From positions 5,729,001-5,793,000 of the forward strand of contig CP051247.1 of the NCBI GenBank assembly GCA_017795105.1: DNA of 64,000 bases, written 5' to 3'. Positions 1 to 9,442 of this stretch are shown in pieces. This stretch comes from Planctomycetaceae bacterium (GTDB lineage: Bacteria; Planctomycetota; Planctomycetia; Planctomycetales; Planctomycetaceae). A model generated the notes under the pieces. It was given only the letters and a program-made list of their open reading frames with translations. It ran no database searches and was not told the origin of the DNA. The translations under genes and the position numbers were made by a program. Numbering within the stretch: the stretch's first letter is position 1; every line of letters begins with the position of its first letter.

Positions 1-2004
1 CCGCTTCTGGAAGCCCGCTGTTACTCCTGTCATCAGGGGGGGAAAGCGCAGGGAGGTCTTCGGATTGACGATCATGCCTCGATGTTGAAGGGGGGCGATT
101 CCTACGGACCGGCGATCGTCCCGGGACACGCCGATGAAAGTTCACTGATTGGCCGCATCGCGACCGACGACGAAAGCGAGATCATGCCGCCTAAAGGCGA
201 TCCGCTTTCAACGGAAGAGATTGCTTTACTGGAGCAATGGATTGAAAGCGGAGCCGTGTGGCCGCAGTTCGATGTTCAAAGTTTCGAGCCGACGCCATTG
301 ACCGACGATCTGAGCTTTCTGCGTCGCGTGACGCTCGACACCGTGGGCGTGACCCCGACGGAAGCCGAGATCGAGGAGTTTCTGAGCGACGATCCGGCGA
401 AGCGGCGAAGCAGGGCGATCGATCGATTGCTCGCTGATCAACGTTGGGCCGATCACTGGATGAGTTACTGGCTCGACGTTCTGGCGGAGAACCCGAACAT
501 CATCAACCCGACATTGAACAATACCGGACCGTTTCGATGGTGGTTGTATGAATCGCTGCTCGACAACAAGCCGGCGGATCTGTTCGTAACGGAATTGATC
601 CGCATGGAAGGCAGCGAGCGGTTTGGAGGCCCCGCCGGGTTTGGCACCGCGGCTCAGAACGATCTGCCGATGGCCGCGAAGGGAATCATCGTCAGCAGTG
701 CATTCCTCGGTGTCGAGATGAAGTGTGCCCGTTGTCACGATGCTCCCTCACACGTGTCGAAGCAGCAGGACCTAATGCAGCTGGCCGCAATGTTGAAGCG
801 GGGATCGGTGAAGCTCCCAGCTTCCAGCAGCGTACCTGTCGACAAACTGCATCAGACGGGACGCAAACCGCTGATTGAAGTCACGCTTCAGCCCGGCACG
901 GTTGTGAAGCCGGACTGGCCGTTTGCCCGTTACTGCGATGAATCGGTCGCCGATGCATTGGCCGAGCAGCCGGACAACTCTCGGGATCGACTGGCTGCTC
1001 TCATTACGGCTCCGCAGAACGAACAGTTCGCGCGGGTGATGGTCAATCGCATCTGGCAACGGCTGATGGGGCGTGGCCTTGTCGAAAGCGTGTCCGATTG
1101 GGAACGGGGGGAAGCCTCTCATCCGAAGCTGTTGAAGTGGTTGGGGCATCGCTTTGTCGAATCCGGTTACGATGTCAAAGCGATCAGCAGGCTCATTCTG
1201 AGTTCACATGCCTATCAGCGAGCCACGGACGCGACGTTGGATTCGACCAGTCCACTGTATATCGCGCCAGCTCCGAGACGGCTTTCGGCTGAGCAGATTG
1301 TCGACTCCGCATTCCAGGCGACCGGCACTCCGTTCGAGCTGGAAGAAGTCAGTCTCGACATCGACAGTGTTCGGGAGATCCCGAATGCGCTTACACTGGG
1401 CAAGCCCCGGCGGGCGTGGATGCTCGCTTCGACTTCGAACGAACGCGACCGGCCGAGTCTGTCGCTGCCACGAATTACGGCGGTTGCCAGCGTGCTCAAG
1501 GCGTTTGGCTGGCGCGGTGCTCGACAGGATCCAAGAAGTCTTCGCGAGACCGACCCCAATGTTCTGCAGCCGGCGATTCTAGCCAATGGTGTCATGAGTA
1601 TCTGGCTCACACGTTTGAGCGAAAAGCATGGAATGACGGAGCTCGCATTGAAGGATCAGTCGGTTGAGCAACTCGTCGACCGCGTTTTTCTTCGACTGCT
1701 GACACGCGAGCCAACCGATATTGAAAAAGAGCAGTATGTCCGCCTGCTGTCGGAGGGATACGAGTCGCGCGTGATTCCTGTCTCCGACCGCGTCGTTCCT
1801 CCGCAGGGAAAGCGGGAACGGGTCAAGTACATCAGCTGGTCAAATCACGTCGACGGTCCCGCGAATGCCCTGGCCGTGGAACGAGAAGCCGAGGCCCGTC
1901 GTGGCGATCCTCCCACGAATGCCCTCAGGGACGACTGGAGGCTGCGGATGGAAGACTTTGTCTGGGCTGTTCTGAACGCCCCGGAGATGATTTACAGACC
2001 TTAG
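1..2004 (+). CDS. Cytochrome c / DUF1549 / DUF1553 protein, 5' partial
   Basis: The reading frame is open from base 1, so the start and any signal peptide lie outside the window; 667 residues are visible. A heme c site CYSCH is at residues 7-11, followed by a PSCyt1-like stretch with MPP and the LxxWIxxGAxWP motif, then DUF1549 (about 95-260) containing a second heme-like motif CARCH (242-246), and DUF1553 (about 335-650). This domain order is a hallmark of Planctomycetota and relatives, where such proteins are exported and thought to take part in periplasmic electron transfer linked to polymer breakdown; no reaction is established. The next gene is a DUF1501 protein 64 bp downstream, the usual partner, suggesting one operon. 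A second copy of this pairing occurs at 10699-16916. Confidence 0.92.
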   Translation, partial: PLLEARCYSCHQGGKAQGGLRIDDHASMLKGGDSYGPAIVPGHADESSLIGRIATDDESEIMPPKGDPLSTEEIALLEQWIESGAVWPQFDVQSFEPTPLTDDLSFLRRVTLDTVGVTPTEAEIEEFLSDDPAKRRSRAIDRLLADQRWADHWMSYWLDVLAENPNIINPTLNNTGPFRWWLYESLLDNKPADLFVTELIRMEGSERFGGPAGFGTAAQNDLPMAAKGIIVSSAFLGVEMKCARCHDAPSHVSKQQDLMQLAAMLKRGSVKLPASSSVPVDKLHQTGRKPLIEVTLQPGTVVKPDWPFARYCDESVADALAEQPDNSRDRLAALITAPQNEQFARVMVNRIWQRLMGRGLVESVSDWERGEASHPKLLKWLGHRFVESGYDVKAISRLILSSHAYQRATDATLDSTSPLYIAPAPRRLSAEQIVDSAFQATGTPFELEEVSLDIDSVREIPNALTLGKPRRAWMLASTSNERDRPSLSLPRITAVASVLKAFGWRGARQDPRSLRETDPNVLQPAILANGVMSIWLTRLSEKHGMTELALKDQSVEQLVDRVFLRLLTREPTDIEKEQYVRLLSEGYESRVIPVSDRVVPPQGKRERVKYISWSNHVDGPANALAVEREAEARRGDPPTNALRDDWRLRMEDFVWAVLNAPEMIYRP

Positions 2005-2068
2005 GCCGATTCCGTTTACGAGCAATCTGGCAGTGAGAACAATCCCCTCGGAGTCCTCTGGAGTTGAT

Positions 2069-3349
2069 ATGGATCGTAGAAGTTTTCTGATGAAATCGGG
2101 TGCTCTGGCTGGAGCCGCAGTCGCCGGACGGACGGCACTGGGATCGCCGGACGCTGCTCAAATGCCCCGAGGGAAAGCCGAGCACGTGATCTTTCTGTGG
2201 CTTGGCGGGGGAATGTCCCAGATCGACACATTCGATCCGAAGCGTCGCGGCAACTCGAAAGCGTCTCCGAAAGTTGCGGGTTCGGAATACGCAATGATCG
2301 ATACGATCGTGCCTGGCGTTCAGTTCTGCGAACATCTCCCCCGGGCGGCGAAGCTGGCCGATCGACTTACCGCGATTCGAACGATCAATCATCATCTCGT
2401 CGATGAGCATGCGTTCGGGACGAACTTCGTCCACACCGGACGGCTCATCAGTGGGAGTATCACGTATCCCTCGATCGGCTCGATTGTCGGACACCTGCGG
2501 GGACCAGCCAATCCAGACGTCCCGGCCTACATGCTGATCGGTTACCCGAACGTGAGCCGTGGCCCCGGATTTCTCGGCTCGAAGGGAGGATTTGTTTATC
2601 TCGTCGATACTGAAAGCGGCCCGGCCGGGTTTTCTCGCCCGGACGACGTCACAGCCGCTCGGGCAGAGCGGCGTCGGCGCTTGCTGGAACCGCTGGCAGA
2701 AAGAGTCCCGCAGGGATCGGTCATGGAGCAGTATCAGGCTGCACAAGCCGATGCGATGCGGCTGGCGGGCCCCGATTTCATGCGTCACTTCAGGCTGGAC
2801 GATGAGCCGGCTGACTTGCGGAACGCTTACGGCGGCGAGTTTGGTCAGCGATGTCTGCTGGCCCGGCGGCTCGTTCAGGCCGGGGTCCGGTTCATTGAGG
2901 TTTCCCATAATCTGAACTTCATCAACGGGACGGGCTGGGATACACACAACGAAGGGCAGCAGAACCAGCACATCCTCATTGACGAACTGGATATCGCGCT
3001 TTCGACTCTCATTACCGATCTCGAACAGCAGGGGATTCTCGACAAGACTCTGATTGCAATCGGGACTGAGTTCGGACGCCCCGCTGCTTACGATGGCCGG
3101 GGAGGACGAGGGCATCAGGGAACCTGCTTCAGTCTTGTGCTGGCCGGCGGAGGTCTGAAACATCAGGGAGCTCTCGGGGTGACCGACGAGTTGAGCAAAA
3201 AGATCGTCGAACGTCCGGTCTCGATTCCCGACTTTCATGCGACCATCCATGCCGCCATTGGCATCGATCCGACGCACGAACTGTACGATGGTTCTCGACC
3301 TGTGCCCATCACCGATGGCGGTCAGCCTGTTGCTGAGCTGTTTGCCTGA
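2069..3349 (+). CDS. DUF1501 family protein, Tat-exported
   Basis: A 426-residue protein starting MDRRSFLMK, a twin-arginine type signal followed by an alanine-rich segment. An upstream in-frame GTG at 2033 would put 12 extra residues before the Tat motif, so ATG 2069 is preferred. DUF1501 belongs to the alkaline phosphatase/sulfatase-like fold group; motifs visible here include GWDTHN, a block with TEFGR, and GGRGHQG near residue 350. The family is almost always beside DUF1549/DUF1553 cytochrome proteins in Planctomycetota, as here (gene ending at 2004). The substrate is unknown. Its paralog at 10699 is similar in layout but clearly diverged. Confidence 0.93.
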   Translation: MDRRSFLMKSGALAGAAVAGRTALGSPDAAQMPRGKAEHVIFLWLGGGMSQIDTFDPKRRGNSKASPKVAGSEYAMIDTIVPGVQFCEHLPRAAKLADRLTAIRTINHHLVDEHAFGTNFVHTGRLISGSITYPSIGSIVGHLRGPANPDVPAYMLIGYPNVSRGPGFLGSKGGFVYLVDTESGPAGFSRPDDVTAARAERRRRLLEPLAERVPQGSVMEQYQAAQADAMRLAGPDFMRHFRLDDEPADLRNAYGGEFGQRCLLARRLVQAGVRFIEVSHNLNFINGTGWDTHNEGQQNQHILIDELDIALSTLITDLEQQGILDKTLIAIGTEFGRPAAYDGRGGRGHQGTCFSLVLAGGGLKHQGALGVTDELSKKIVERPVSIPDFHATIHAAIGIDPTHELYDGSRPVPITDGGQPVAELFA

Positions 3350-3453
3350 TTATGCTGGCCCGGTCGCGGCTTTGACCAACACTTCGAGAGTCCACGAGAG
3401 TGGATGGCGCTCGCACGGCCGCTCGCTCGCTATTTGAGAAAGGCAACCGGGCA

Positions 3454-4920
3454 ATGAAACCCAACACGCTTCTTCAATCAGTCACCTGGCTCGTATGTCT
3501 GCTCCTCATCACGCTTTCAGCGACGATCGTCCACGCGGCCGAACCGGTCGGGGGAGCCAGTTCGGAAGAAGCCGCACGTCGGGAGAATCTTGAGTTTCGT
3601 GCAGCGATCTGTGCCCATCACCTTGCTTCCGGGTTATGGGTTGTCGGACGCGAGTATCATCGAACACCGGAAGACGTGCTCGCTCAGGACATCGAACCGT
3701 ATTCGTATTTCGGCTGGGCCGATGATTTCGAATACGAGGTCGATGACGAGAACCGCATCGTCACCGTAACCGCTCCCGGGGCACCATCTCGAAGTGCCCG
3801 TTACACCGGCGATCAGGGAAGTTCAATTCTTCCCCGCAGAGCCAGCGATGTCTTCTTTCAACCGGTTTCCGTGCCGCGAAACCTTCCCGATGCCTCCAGC
3901 ACGGCCTGGCCGATGGGGGACCAGGGAGCGACAGACCCGGTCCCGGGAGTCGATACGGAAGCCGTAGCTGCCGCACTCGACTGGGCGATGGAACAGGATG
4001 ATCAGAACACCCGGGCGTTCGTCGTCGCTTATCGCGGCAAGATTATCGGCGAGCGTTACGCACCGGGCTGGACGAAAGACACGCCCCAGATCAGCTGGTC
4101 GCAGGGGAAGAGCATCACTGCCACGTTGATTGCCATTCTGATCCAGCAGGGGCTCCTCGAACTCGATCAACCTGCTCCTATCAGCGAGTGGCAGGGGGCG
4201 GATGACCCGCGTAAGGAGATCCGAATTAGGGATCTGCTGCAGATGAGCAGCGGACTCGATTTCACGAATCTTGGCTTCCGAGGACCGGAAACCCTGATCT
4301 CCGACAACGAGCATATGCGGGTCTACTTCGACTCGATCAACGTGTTTGATCATGTCGTGAACCAGCCATTGAACGTGCCGCCGGGGACGCGGAACTCGTA
4401 CCTCAACAGTGATCCCCTCAGCCTGGGCCGGATCATTCACGATACCGTCGAAGCCAACGGCGAAGACTATCTCACGTTTCCTCAGCGTGCGCTGTTCGAT
4501 CGAATTGGCATTCGCAGTGCGGTTCTGGAAACGGATGCCTGGGGCAACTTCATTCTCTCTGGATACGACTACCTCTCCGCTCGCGACTGGGTTCGGTTTG
4601 GCCTGTTGTATCTCAACGACGGTGTCTGGCAGGGCGAACGCATTCTGCCGGAGGGATGGTCCGAATTCGTCGCAACGCCAGCCCCTGCCGATGCTTCAAA
4701 GAACTACGGCGGAATGTTCTGGCTGAATCTCCCGCCTCGCATGGATCAAGTTCCCCAAGACACTTACTGGGCCGCCGGCTTCATGGGGCAGGTGACGATG
4801 GTCATTCCCTCTCGAGATCTCGTGGTCGTCCGGATGGGACCAAGCCCCGGGGATGTCTCGGTGTATCCGTATCTGAATGAAACGATCGGTCGTGTTCTCG
4901 AAGCTCTTCCGAAAGAGTAG
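3454..4920 (+). CDS. Exported serine hydrolase (class C beta-lactamase fold)
   Basis: A 488-residue protein with a signal peptide (MKPNTLLQS then a hydrophobic stretch ending in HAA). The open frame reaches up to 3400, but ATG 3454 directly precedes the signal sequence. The nucleophile motif SxxK appears as SQGK at residues 216-219, YLN (Y316) matches the YxN motif, and AAGFMGQ near the C-terminus sits where the KTG/HxG motif is expected. These features place it in the beta-lactamase/transpeptidase/esterase EstB-like family (Pfam Beta-lactamase). Likely roles are esterase or peptidase activity in the periplasm rather than drug resistance. An N-terminal domain of about 170 residues precedes the hydrolase domain and I do not recognise it. 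Confidence 0.9.
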   Translation: MKPNTLLQSVTWLVCLLLITLSATIVHAAEPVGGASSEEAARRENLEFRAAICAHHLASGLWVVGREYHRTPEDVLAQDIEPYSYFGWADDFEYEVDDENRIVTVTAPGAPSRSARYTGDQGSSILPRRASDVFFQPVSVPRNLPDASSTAWPMGDQGATDPVPGVDTEAVAAALDWAMEQDDQNTRAFVVAYRGKIIGERYAPGWTKDTPQISWSQGKSITATLIAILIQQGLLELDQPAPISEWQGADDPRKEIRIRDLLQMSSGLDFTNLGFRGPETLISDNEHMRVYFDSINVFDHVVNQPLNVPPGTRNSYLNSDPLSLGRIIHDTVEANGEDYLTFPQRALFDRIGIRSAVLETDAWGNFILSGYDYLSARDWVRFGLLYLNDGVWQGERILPEGWSEFVATPAPADASKNYGGMFWLNLPPRMDQVPQDTYWAAGFMGQVTMVIPSRDLVVVRMGPSPGDVSVYPYLNETIGRVLEALPKE

Positions 4921-5014
4921 CTGTTGATACCGGGCGGACGAGCTAAGGTGAAAACTCAATCCAAGGCCGATACGATCAACGTTGAGAAAATGGGCTTACG
5001 ACACGCGCGTTGAC

Positions 5015-5042
5015 CTGGATCAGACAACTGCTCCTGATCCAG
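5015..5042. repeat. Inverted repeat upstream of the PVC-type cytochrome gene
   Basis: A perfect 9-bp inverted repeat, CTGGATCAG (5015-5023) and CTGATCCAG (5034-5042), with a 10-nt spacer. It lies 95 nt after the serine hydrolase stop and 46 nt before the next start. No T-run follows it, so it could be a weak terminator, a 5' leader hairpin or an operator. A 10-bp palindrome TCAACGTTGA lies nearby at 4976-4985. Confidence 0.4.
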
Positions 5043-5088
5043 AATGATTTCGACGAGGTGTCCATGATTCGAAAGCAGAAAGTCAGCG

Positions 5089-7980
5089 ATGAAGGCGAGA
5101 CGTCATTCCACCGATCGGGCTCTGTTCATCGTGCTCGCCATTTCGACGTTCCTTGCGGCCTCTGTGTCTGCCGGGCCGCTGGAAGACATTGAAGTTGCTC
5201 CCGGCTTTCAGGTCAGCCTCGTGGCAGCCGAACCGCTCGTGATGGATCCGGTTGATTTCGACTGGGGCCCCGATGGAAAGCTCTGGATCGTCGAGATGGC
5301 CGACTATCCAATGGGGATGGATGGGCAGGGGGAACCCGGCGGACGCGTGCGTGTGCTCGAAGACCGTGATCAGGATGGCTCCTTTGAAACATCAACACTG
5401 TTCGCAGATCGACTGCAGACGCCGAATGGACTGATCGTATGGCGAGACGGAGTCCTGGTGACTGCGTGCCCTGATGTGCTCTTTCTCCGGGACACCGATG
5501 GAGACAATCAGGCCGATGAAACGACGGTACTCTTTTCTGGATTCGGCGAAGGAAACGAACAGCATCGCGTCAATGGTTTGCGCTGGGGACTTGATAACTG
5601 GCTGTACCTGGCCAATGGGGACAGTGGCGGCAAGATCGTTTCACATCAGACCGGGGAGGTTCTGGAGCTGGGAGGCTTTGATCTCCGAATTCGTCCCGAT
5701 AGTGGCGAGATGGAACTGGTCTCCGGCAGAACTCAATTCGGTCGCAACCGCGATGACTGGGGCAACTGGTTCGGCTGCAACAATCCGAATCCGATCTTTC
5801 ATTTCGTGCTTGAGCAGAAGTATCTCGCGCGGAATCCTCACTTCGTCTCGCCCCCGGCTCGTCGCGATATCCGCGTCGGCGATTCGCGGGTCTATCCCAT
5901 CGGTCCGATTATCAGTCACTGCGATCCCAAGTACCGGGCGATCGGTGCAATTCCACGATTCACCGCCGCATGCGGAACGATTGCCTGCCGGGATGATCTG
6001 TTCGGCCCGAACTACGCGAACGTGACGTTCACCAGCGAGCCCGTTTACAACATCGTCCACGCTCGGAGACTTGTTCCCGATGGCGTGACCTTTCAGAGTC
6101 ACAAGCTGCGCGAAGGCGAGGTGGAGTTCTTCCGCTCGAAAGATCCGTGGTCTCGTCCGGCGGGGCTGCACATCGGTCCGGATGGAGCGTTGTATGTTGC
6201 CGATATGGTCCGCGAGGTCATCGAGCATCCGCAATGGATCGCCGATGAGTTGGAGAAGACACTCAACGTTCGCTCTGGGGAGGACTTGGGACGGATTTAT
6301 CGAGTCGCCCCCGAAGGAGCCCCAAAGCGGGCGTTTCAGCCGTTGCACGGTCTCAGCACCAGTGAACTTGTCGCGGCTCTCGATTCTCCCAGTGGCTGGC
6401 AAAGAGACCTGGTGCAGAGGATGCTCCTTTGGCGGAACGGTCCGGCAGCCGGGAAACCGTTGCGGAAGCTGATTCACGAATGTGACCGTGCTCAGACGCG
6501 GCTGCAGGCGATGTGCACGTTGGATGGGCTTGGACTGTTAACACTGGACGACGTGCTCATCGGCCTAAATGACTCCCACCCCGGCGTTCGCCGGCATGCC
6601 GTGCGCTGTTCGGAAGGACTGTTGTCCGATTCATTCGATGCGAATCAGCTCAAAGAAGCATTCGTTGCACTTGTCGATGATGAGCCAACTGTCCGACTCC
6701 AACTTGCTTACACGCTCGGTGAAGTTCGCCTGCCGTGGGCCGGTAACATGCTCGCGGAACTGCTGCAGCGAAGCGAGGGCGATCCGTATCAGATCGCGGC
6801 TGTCATGAGCAGCCTGAATCGTGACAACATCGAGACCGTGATCTCGGAACGACGGCGGGCCGATCCCTACGCCGAAGAGGTCCCCTCCCTGACCGCCGTC
6901 GCAGTGAAGATGGGAGCGACAGAACCGGTTTCAAACTGGATATCAGACCTGTCGTTCTCGAACCGGACGGGGAAGATCCTTGGACTCTGGTACGAACAAC
7001 TTGGCTCTGCTCGAGGCACACTGAACGACGTCTTGTCAGCAGAGGCGTCGACTCGGTTGGAGATGCTCATTGCCGAAGCTCGCGAGATCGTCTCCGATGA
7101 ATCGCTGCCGTCGACCGACCGCGTGGCGGCCACGCGAGTTCTCGGGTATGAATCGGATCGCTACCGTGCCGATGTCGAACTGCTTGCGGCCCTGCTGACG
7201 CCGCAGTCACCGCCTGAGTTGCAGAATGCAGCCGTGGCGACCCTGTTGCGGATTCCGTATCAGGCCGTACCCACTCAACTGCTGAATTCCTGGAATGGCT
7301 TGAGTCCCGGCCTTCGTGGCAGCATTGTCGATGGAATCCTGTTGCGAGAGCCCTGGATTCCGCACTTACTCGATGCGATTGAGCAGGAAACGGTTCCACG
7401 GAATGCACTGTCGCTGGACCAGGCACAGCGGTTGACTCAACATCGACGTCATGAGATCAGCGAGCGAGCCGGAGCGCTGCTGGAACGGGTCGATCCTGAT
7501 CGGGCAGCCGTGCTTCAGGGGTATCAGCCCGCTCTTGAACTCATTGATGCAGGCGGCCGTTCTCTGGAACAGGGGCGGTTGCTCTTTCGAAAGAACTGCA
7601 CTTCGTGTCACCGTCTGGAAGAGCAGGGGAAGAACATCGGACCGGATCTTCACCGGTTGCTGAACCGGTCGCCCGAAGCTCTGCTGACAGCGATCCTCGA
7701 TCCCAACGCCGCTGCGGAAGCGAAGTATCTGCAGTATCAGGCGGTCACCGTACAGGGGCAGATTTTCACGGGCGTATTGCAGGAAGAAACAGCGGCGAGT
7801 GTGACACTTGGACTTGCGAACGGAGAAACGAAGACGATCCCGCGAGCTGAGATCGAACTGCTGAAGGGAACCAATCTGTCCCTGATGCCGGTTGGCCTCG
7901 AGAAGGAACTCTCCGTGGAGCAGCTCGCCAATCTCATCGTGTACGTGATTGAGACAACATCCAGAAATCAGGCAGAGTAG
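5089..7980 (+). CDS. PVC-type heme-binding protein (beta-propeller, HEAT-like repeats, cytochrome c)
   Basis: A 963-residue exported protein with a signal peptide ending ASVSAG. Residues about 30-390 form a soluble glucose dehydrogenase-like propeller (blocks DWGPDGKLWIVEMADY and GPDGALYVADMV are characteristic). The middle (about 420-800) is rich in short helical repeats resembling HEAT/armadillo repeats. The C-terminal cytochrome domain has heme site CTSCH at 837-841 followed by GKNIGPDL and ends in a conserved block (LSVEQLANLIVYV). This architecture corresponds to the PVC-type heme-binding CxxCH / membrane-bound dehydrogenase families common in Planctomycetota and Verrucomicrobia. It probably passes electrons from sugar or polyol oxidation, but the substrate is not known. 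Confidence 0.93.
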   Translation: MKARRHSTDRALFIVLAISTFLAASVSAGPLEDIEVAPGFQVSLVAAEPLVMDPVDFDWGPDGKLWIVEMADYPMGMDGQGEPGGRVRVLEDRDQDGSFETSTLFADRLQTPNGLIVWRDGVLVTACPDVLFLRDTDGDNQADETTVLFSGFGEGNEQHRVNGLRWGLDNWLYLANGDSGGKIVSHQTGEVLELGGFDLRIRPDSGEMELVSGRTQFGRNRDDWGNWFGCNNPNPIFHFVLEQKYLARNPHFVSPPARRDIRVGDSRVYPIGPIISHCDPKYRAIGAIPRFTAACGTIACRDDLFGPNYANVTFTSEPVYNIVHARRLVPDGVTFQSHKLREGEVEFFRSKDPWSRPAGLHIGPDGALYVADMVREVIEHPQWIADELEKTLNVRSGEDLGRIYRVAPEGAPKRAFQPLHGLSTSELVAALDSPSGWQRDLVQRMLLWRNGPAAGKPLRKLIHECDRAQTRLQAMCTLDGLGLLTLDDVLIGLNDSHPGVRRHAVRCSEGLLSDSFDANQLKEAFVALVDDEPTVRLQLAYTLGEVRLPWAGNMLAELLQRSEGDPYQIAAVMSSLNRDNIETVISERRRADPYAEEVPSLTAVAVKMGATEPVSNWISDLSFSNRTGKILGLWYEQLGSARGTLNDVLSAEASTRLEMLIAEAREIVSDESLPSTDRVAATRVLGYESDRYRADVELLAALLTPQSPPELQNAAVATLLRIPYQAVPTQLLNSWNGLSPGLRGSIVDGILLREPWIPHLLDAIEQETVPRNALSLDQAQRLTQHRRHEISERAGALLERVDPDRAAVLQGYQPALELIDAGGRSLEQGRLLFRKNCTSCHRLEEQGKNIGPDLHRLLNRSPEALLTAILDPNAAAEAKYLQYQAVTVQGQIFTGVLQEETAASVTLGLANGETKTIPRAEIELLKGTNLSLMPVGLEKELSVEQLANLIVYVIETTSRNQAE

Positions 7981-7989
7981 GGCAGGGAA

Positions 7990-9387
7990 ATGATTCAACG
8001 GGCGTTGCTGATTGTTGTGGTTCTCGTCTCGGCCGCGGTCCATGTGCGAGCCGAGCAGATGCAACCATCCGGCTCCTTCGTGCTTGGCTATACCGACGAG
8101 TTGAGCTATGCACCGGGGGAGACGGTTTCATTTCACTGCTCCTCGTCGGCAGCCGCGTATCATCTGGCGATCGAACGCGTTGGTGCGAAGCGGGAGCGGG
8201 TCTTTGAGAAAGACGGGATTGAGGTGACACAGCACCCGATTCCGGACCGGGCGTCTTCACAAGGGTGCGAATGGCCTTCGTCCTTCGAACTGATGATCCC
8301 GACCGACTGGCGAAGCGGATATTACGAGGCCGTTCTGAGTATCAACGACGAGCAGCGGGGCAAGGCACGCAGCTCGCTGTTCTTCGTAGTTCGCGCCAGC
8401 GAGCCTGGTTCGACATCGAAGATTCTCCTGCAACTCGCGACGAACACGTACAACGCATACACCAACTGGGGTGGACACTCTCTGTATTCCTATCACGATC
8501 GCGATGGACTGCAGGGGCACCGGGTATCGTTTGATCGTCCCCTGAATTCGCAGTACGCAAAATGGGAACTGCCATTCGTGCGATGGGCCGAGCAGAACGG
8601 TTTCACACTTGAGTACGCTGTGAACTCCGACCTGGAGTTTCGTCCGGAGCTCTTGAAGTCGTATCGCCTCGTGCTGAGTGTCGGACACGACGAGTACTGG
8701 TCTTCGCCGATGCGAGATCATCTGGAAGCGTTCATCGAGGAGGGCGGGAACGTGGCGTTCTTCAGTGGCAATACCTGCTGCTGGCAGGTTCGCAGTGAAG
8801 ATGAGGGGCGAGCGCTGACCTGTTACAAGCAGTGGTACAACATCGATCCCATCTACCGCCGCGGCGATCACAAGCTGTTGAGCACGCTTTGGGGACATCA
8901 TCTTGTCGGACGACCGGAGAACGAGATGACCGGGGTCGGTTTCCTGTTCGGCGGTTATCATCGCAGTCACGGTCAGTTTATGGATGGACCGGGCAGCTAC
9001 GAAGTGCATCGTCCCGATCATTGGATCTTTGAGGAGACGGAGCTTGGGAAGGGAGACCGTTTCGGTGGCGAAGCGACCATCGTTGGATACGAGTGTGATG
9101 GTTGTGAGATGGAGTGGCGGGACGGACTTCCTTTTCCCACGCATCGGGACGGCACTCCGGACTCGTTTAGCATTCTCGGCACCTGTCCGGCTCGCTGGCA
9201 TCCCGGCGACAGTCTCTGGTATTCGGAGTTCCCCAAAGATCGGGAGGGATCCGCGACGCTGGGAGTCTACACCCGTGGAGGAACTGTCTTCACGTGCGGC
9301 TCGACCGATTGGTCCCACGGTTTGGCCGGCAAGACTCCTGTCGTCGAACAGATTACGAGAAATATTCTGGAACGCCTGAGCCAGTGA
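7990..9387 (+). CDS. N,N-dimethylformamidase beta-subunit-like exported hydrolase
   Basis: A 465-residue protein with an N-terminal signal peptide (MIQRALLIVVV... ending VRA). The segment NTYNAYTNWGGHSLY followed by a GHDEYWS block is typical of the C-terminal domain of the large (beta) subunit of N,N-dimethylformamidase, an iron-dependent amidohydrolase fold. Only this domain is present, whereas the true enzyme is about 760 residues and needs a small subunit, which is not seen here. It starts 9 bp after the PVC-type cytochrome gene, so the two are probably co-transcribed. The substrate is unlikely to be dimethylformamide; an exported amidase or carbohydrate-related role is inferred. Family call good, function uncertain. 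Confidence 0.85.
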   Translation: MIQRALLIVVVLVSAAVHVRAEQMQPSGSFVLGYTDELSYAPGETVSFHCSSSAAAYHLAIERVGAKRERVFEKDGIEVTQHPIPDRASSQGCEWPSSFELMIPTDWRSGYYEAVLSINDEQRGKARSSLFFVVRASEPGSTSKILLQLATNTYNAYTNWGGHSLYSYHDRDGLQGHRVSFDRPLNSQYAKWELPFVRWAEQNGFTLEYAVNSDLEFRPELLKSYRLVLSVGHDEYWSSPMRDHLEAFIEEGGNVAFFSGNTCCWQVRSEDEGRALTCYKQWYNIDPIYRRGDHKLLSTLWGHHLVGRPENEMTGVGFLFGGYHRSHGQFMDGPGSYEVHRPDHWIFEETELGKGDRFGGEATIVGYECDGCEMEWRDGLPFPTHRDGTPDSFSILGTCPARWHPGDSLWYSEFPKDREGSATLGVYTRGGTVFTCGSTDWSHGLAGKTPVVEQITRNILERLSQ

Positions 9388-9442
9388 GCCATCGCCTGTT
9401 CCAGATAAGAATCCGTCCAGAAAGAGTCGAGGTTCCCCTTCC

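Noticed and set aside
1925..3277. 450-residue minus-strand open frame
   Set aside because: It lies wholly opposite the DUF1501 gene, has no domain-like pattern or ribosome site, and is a shadow of high-GC coding DNA.
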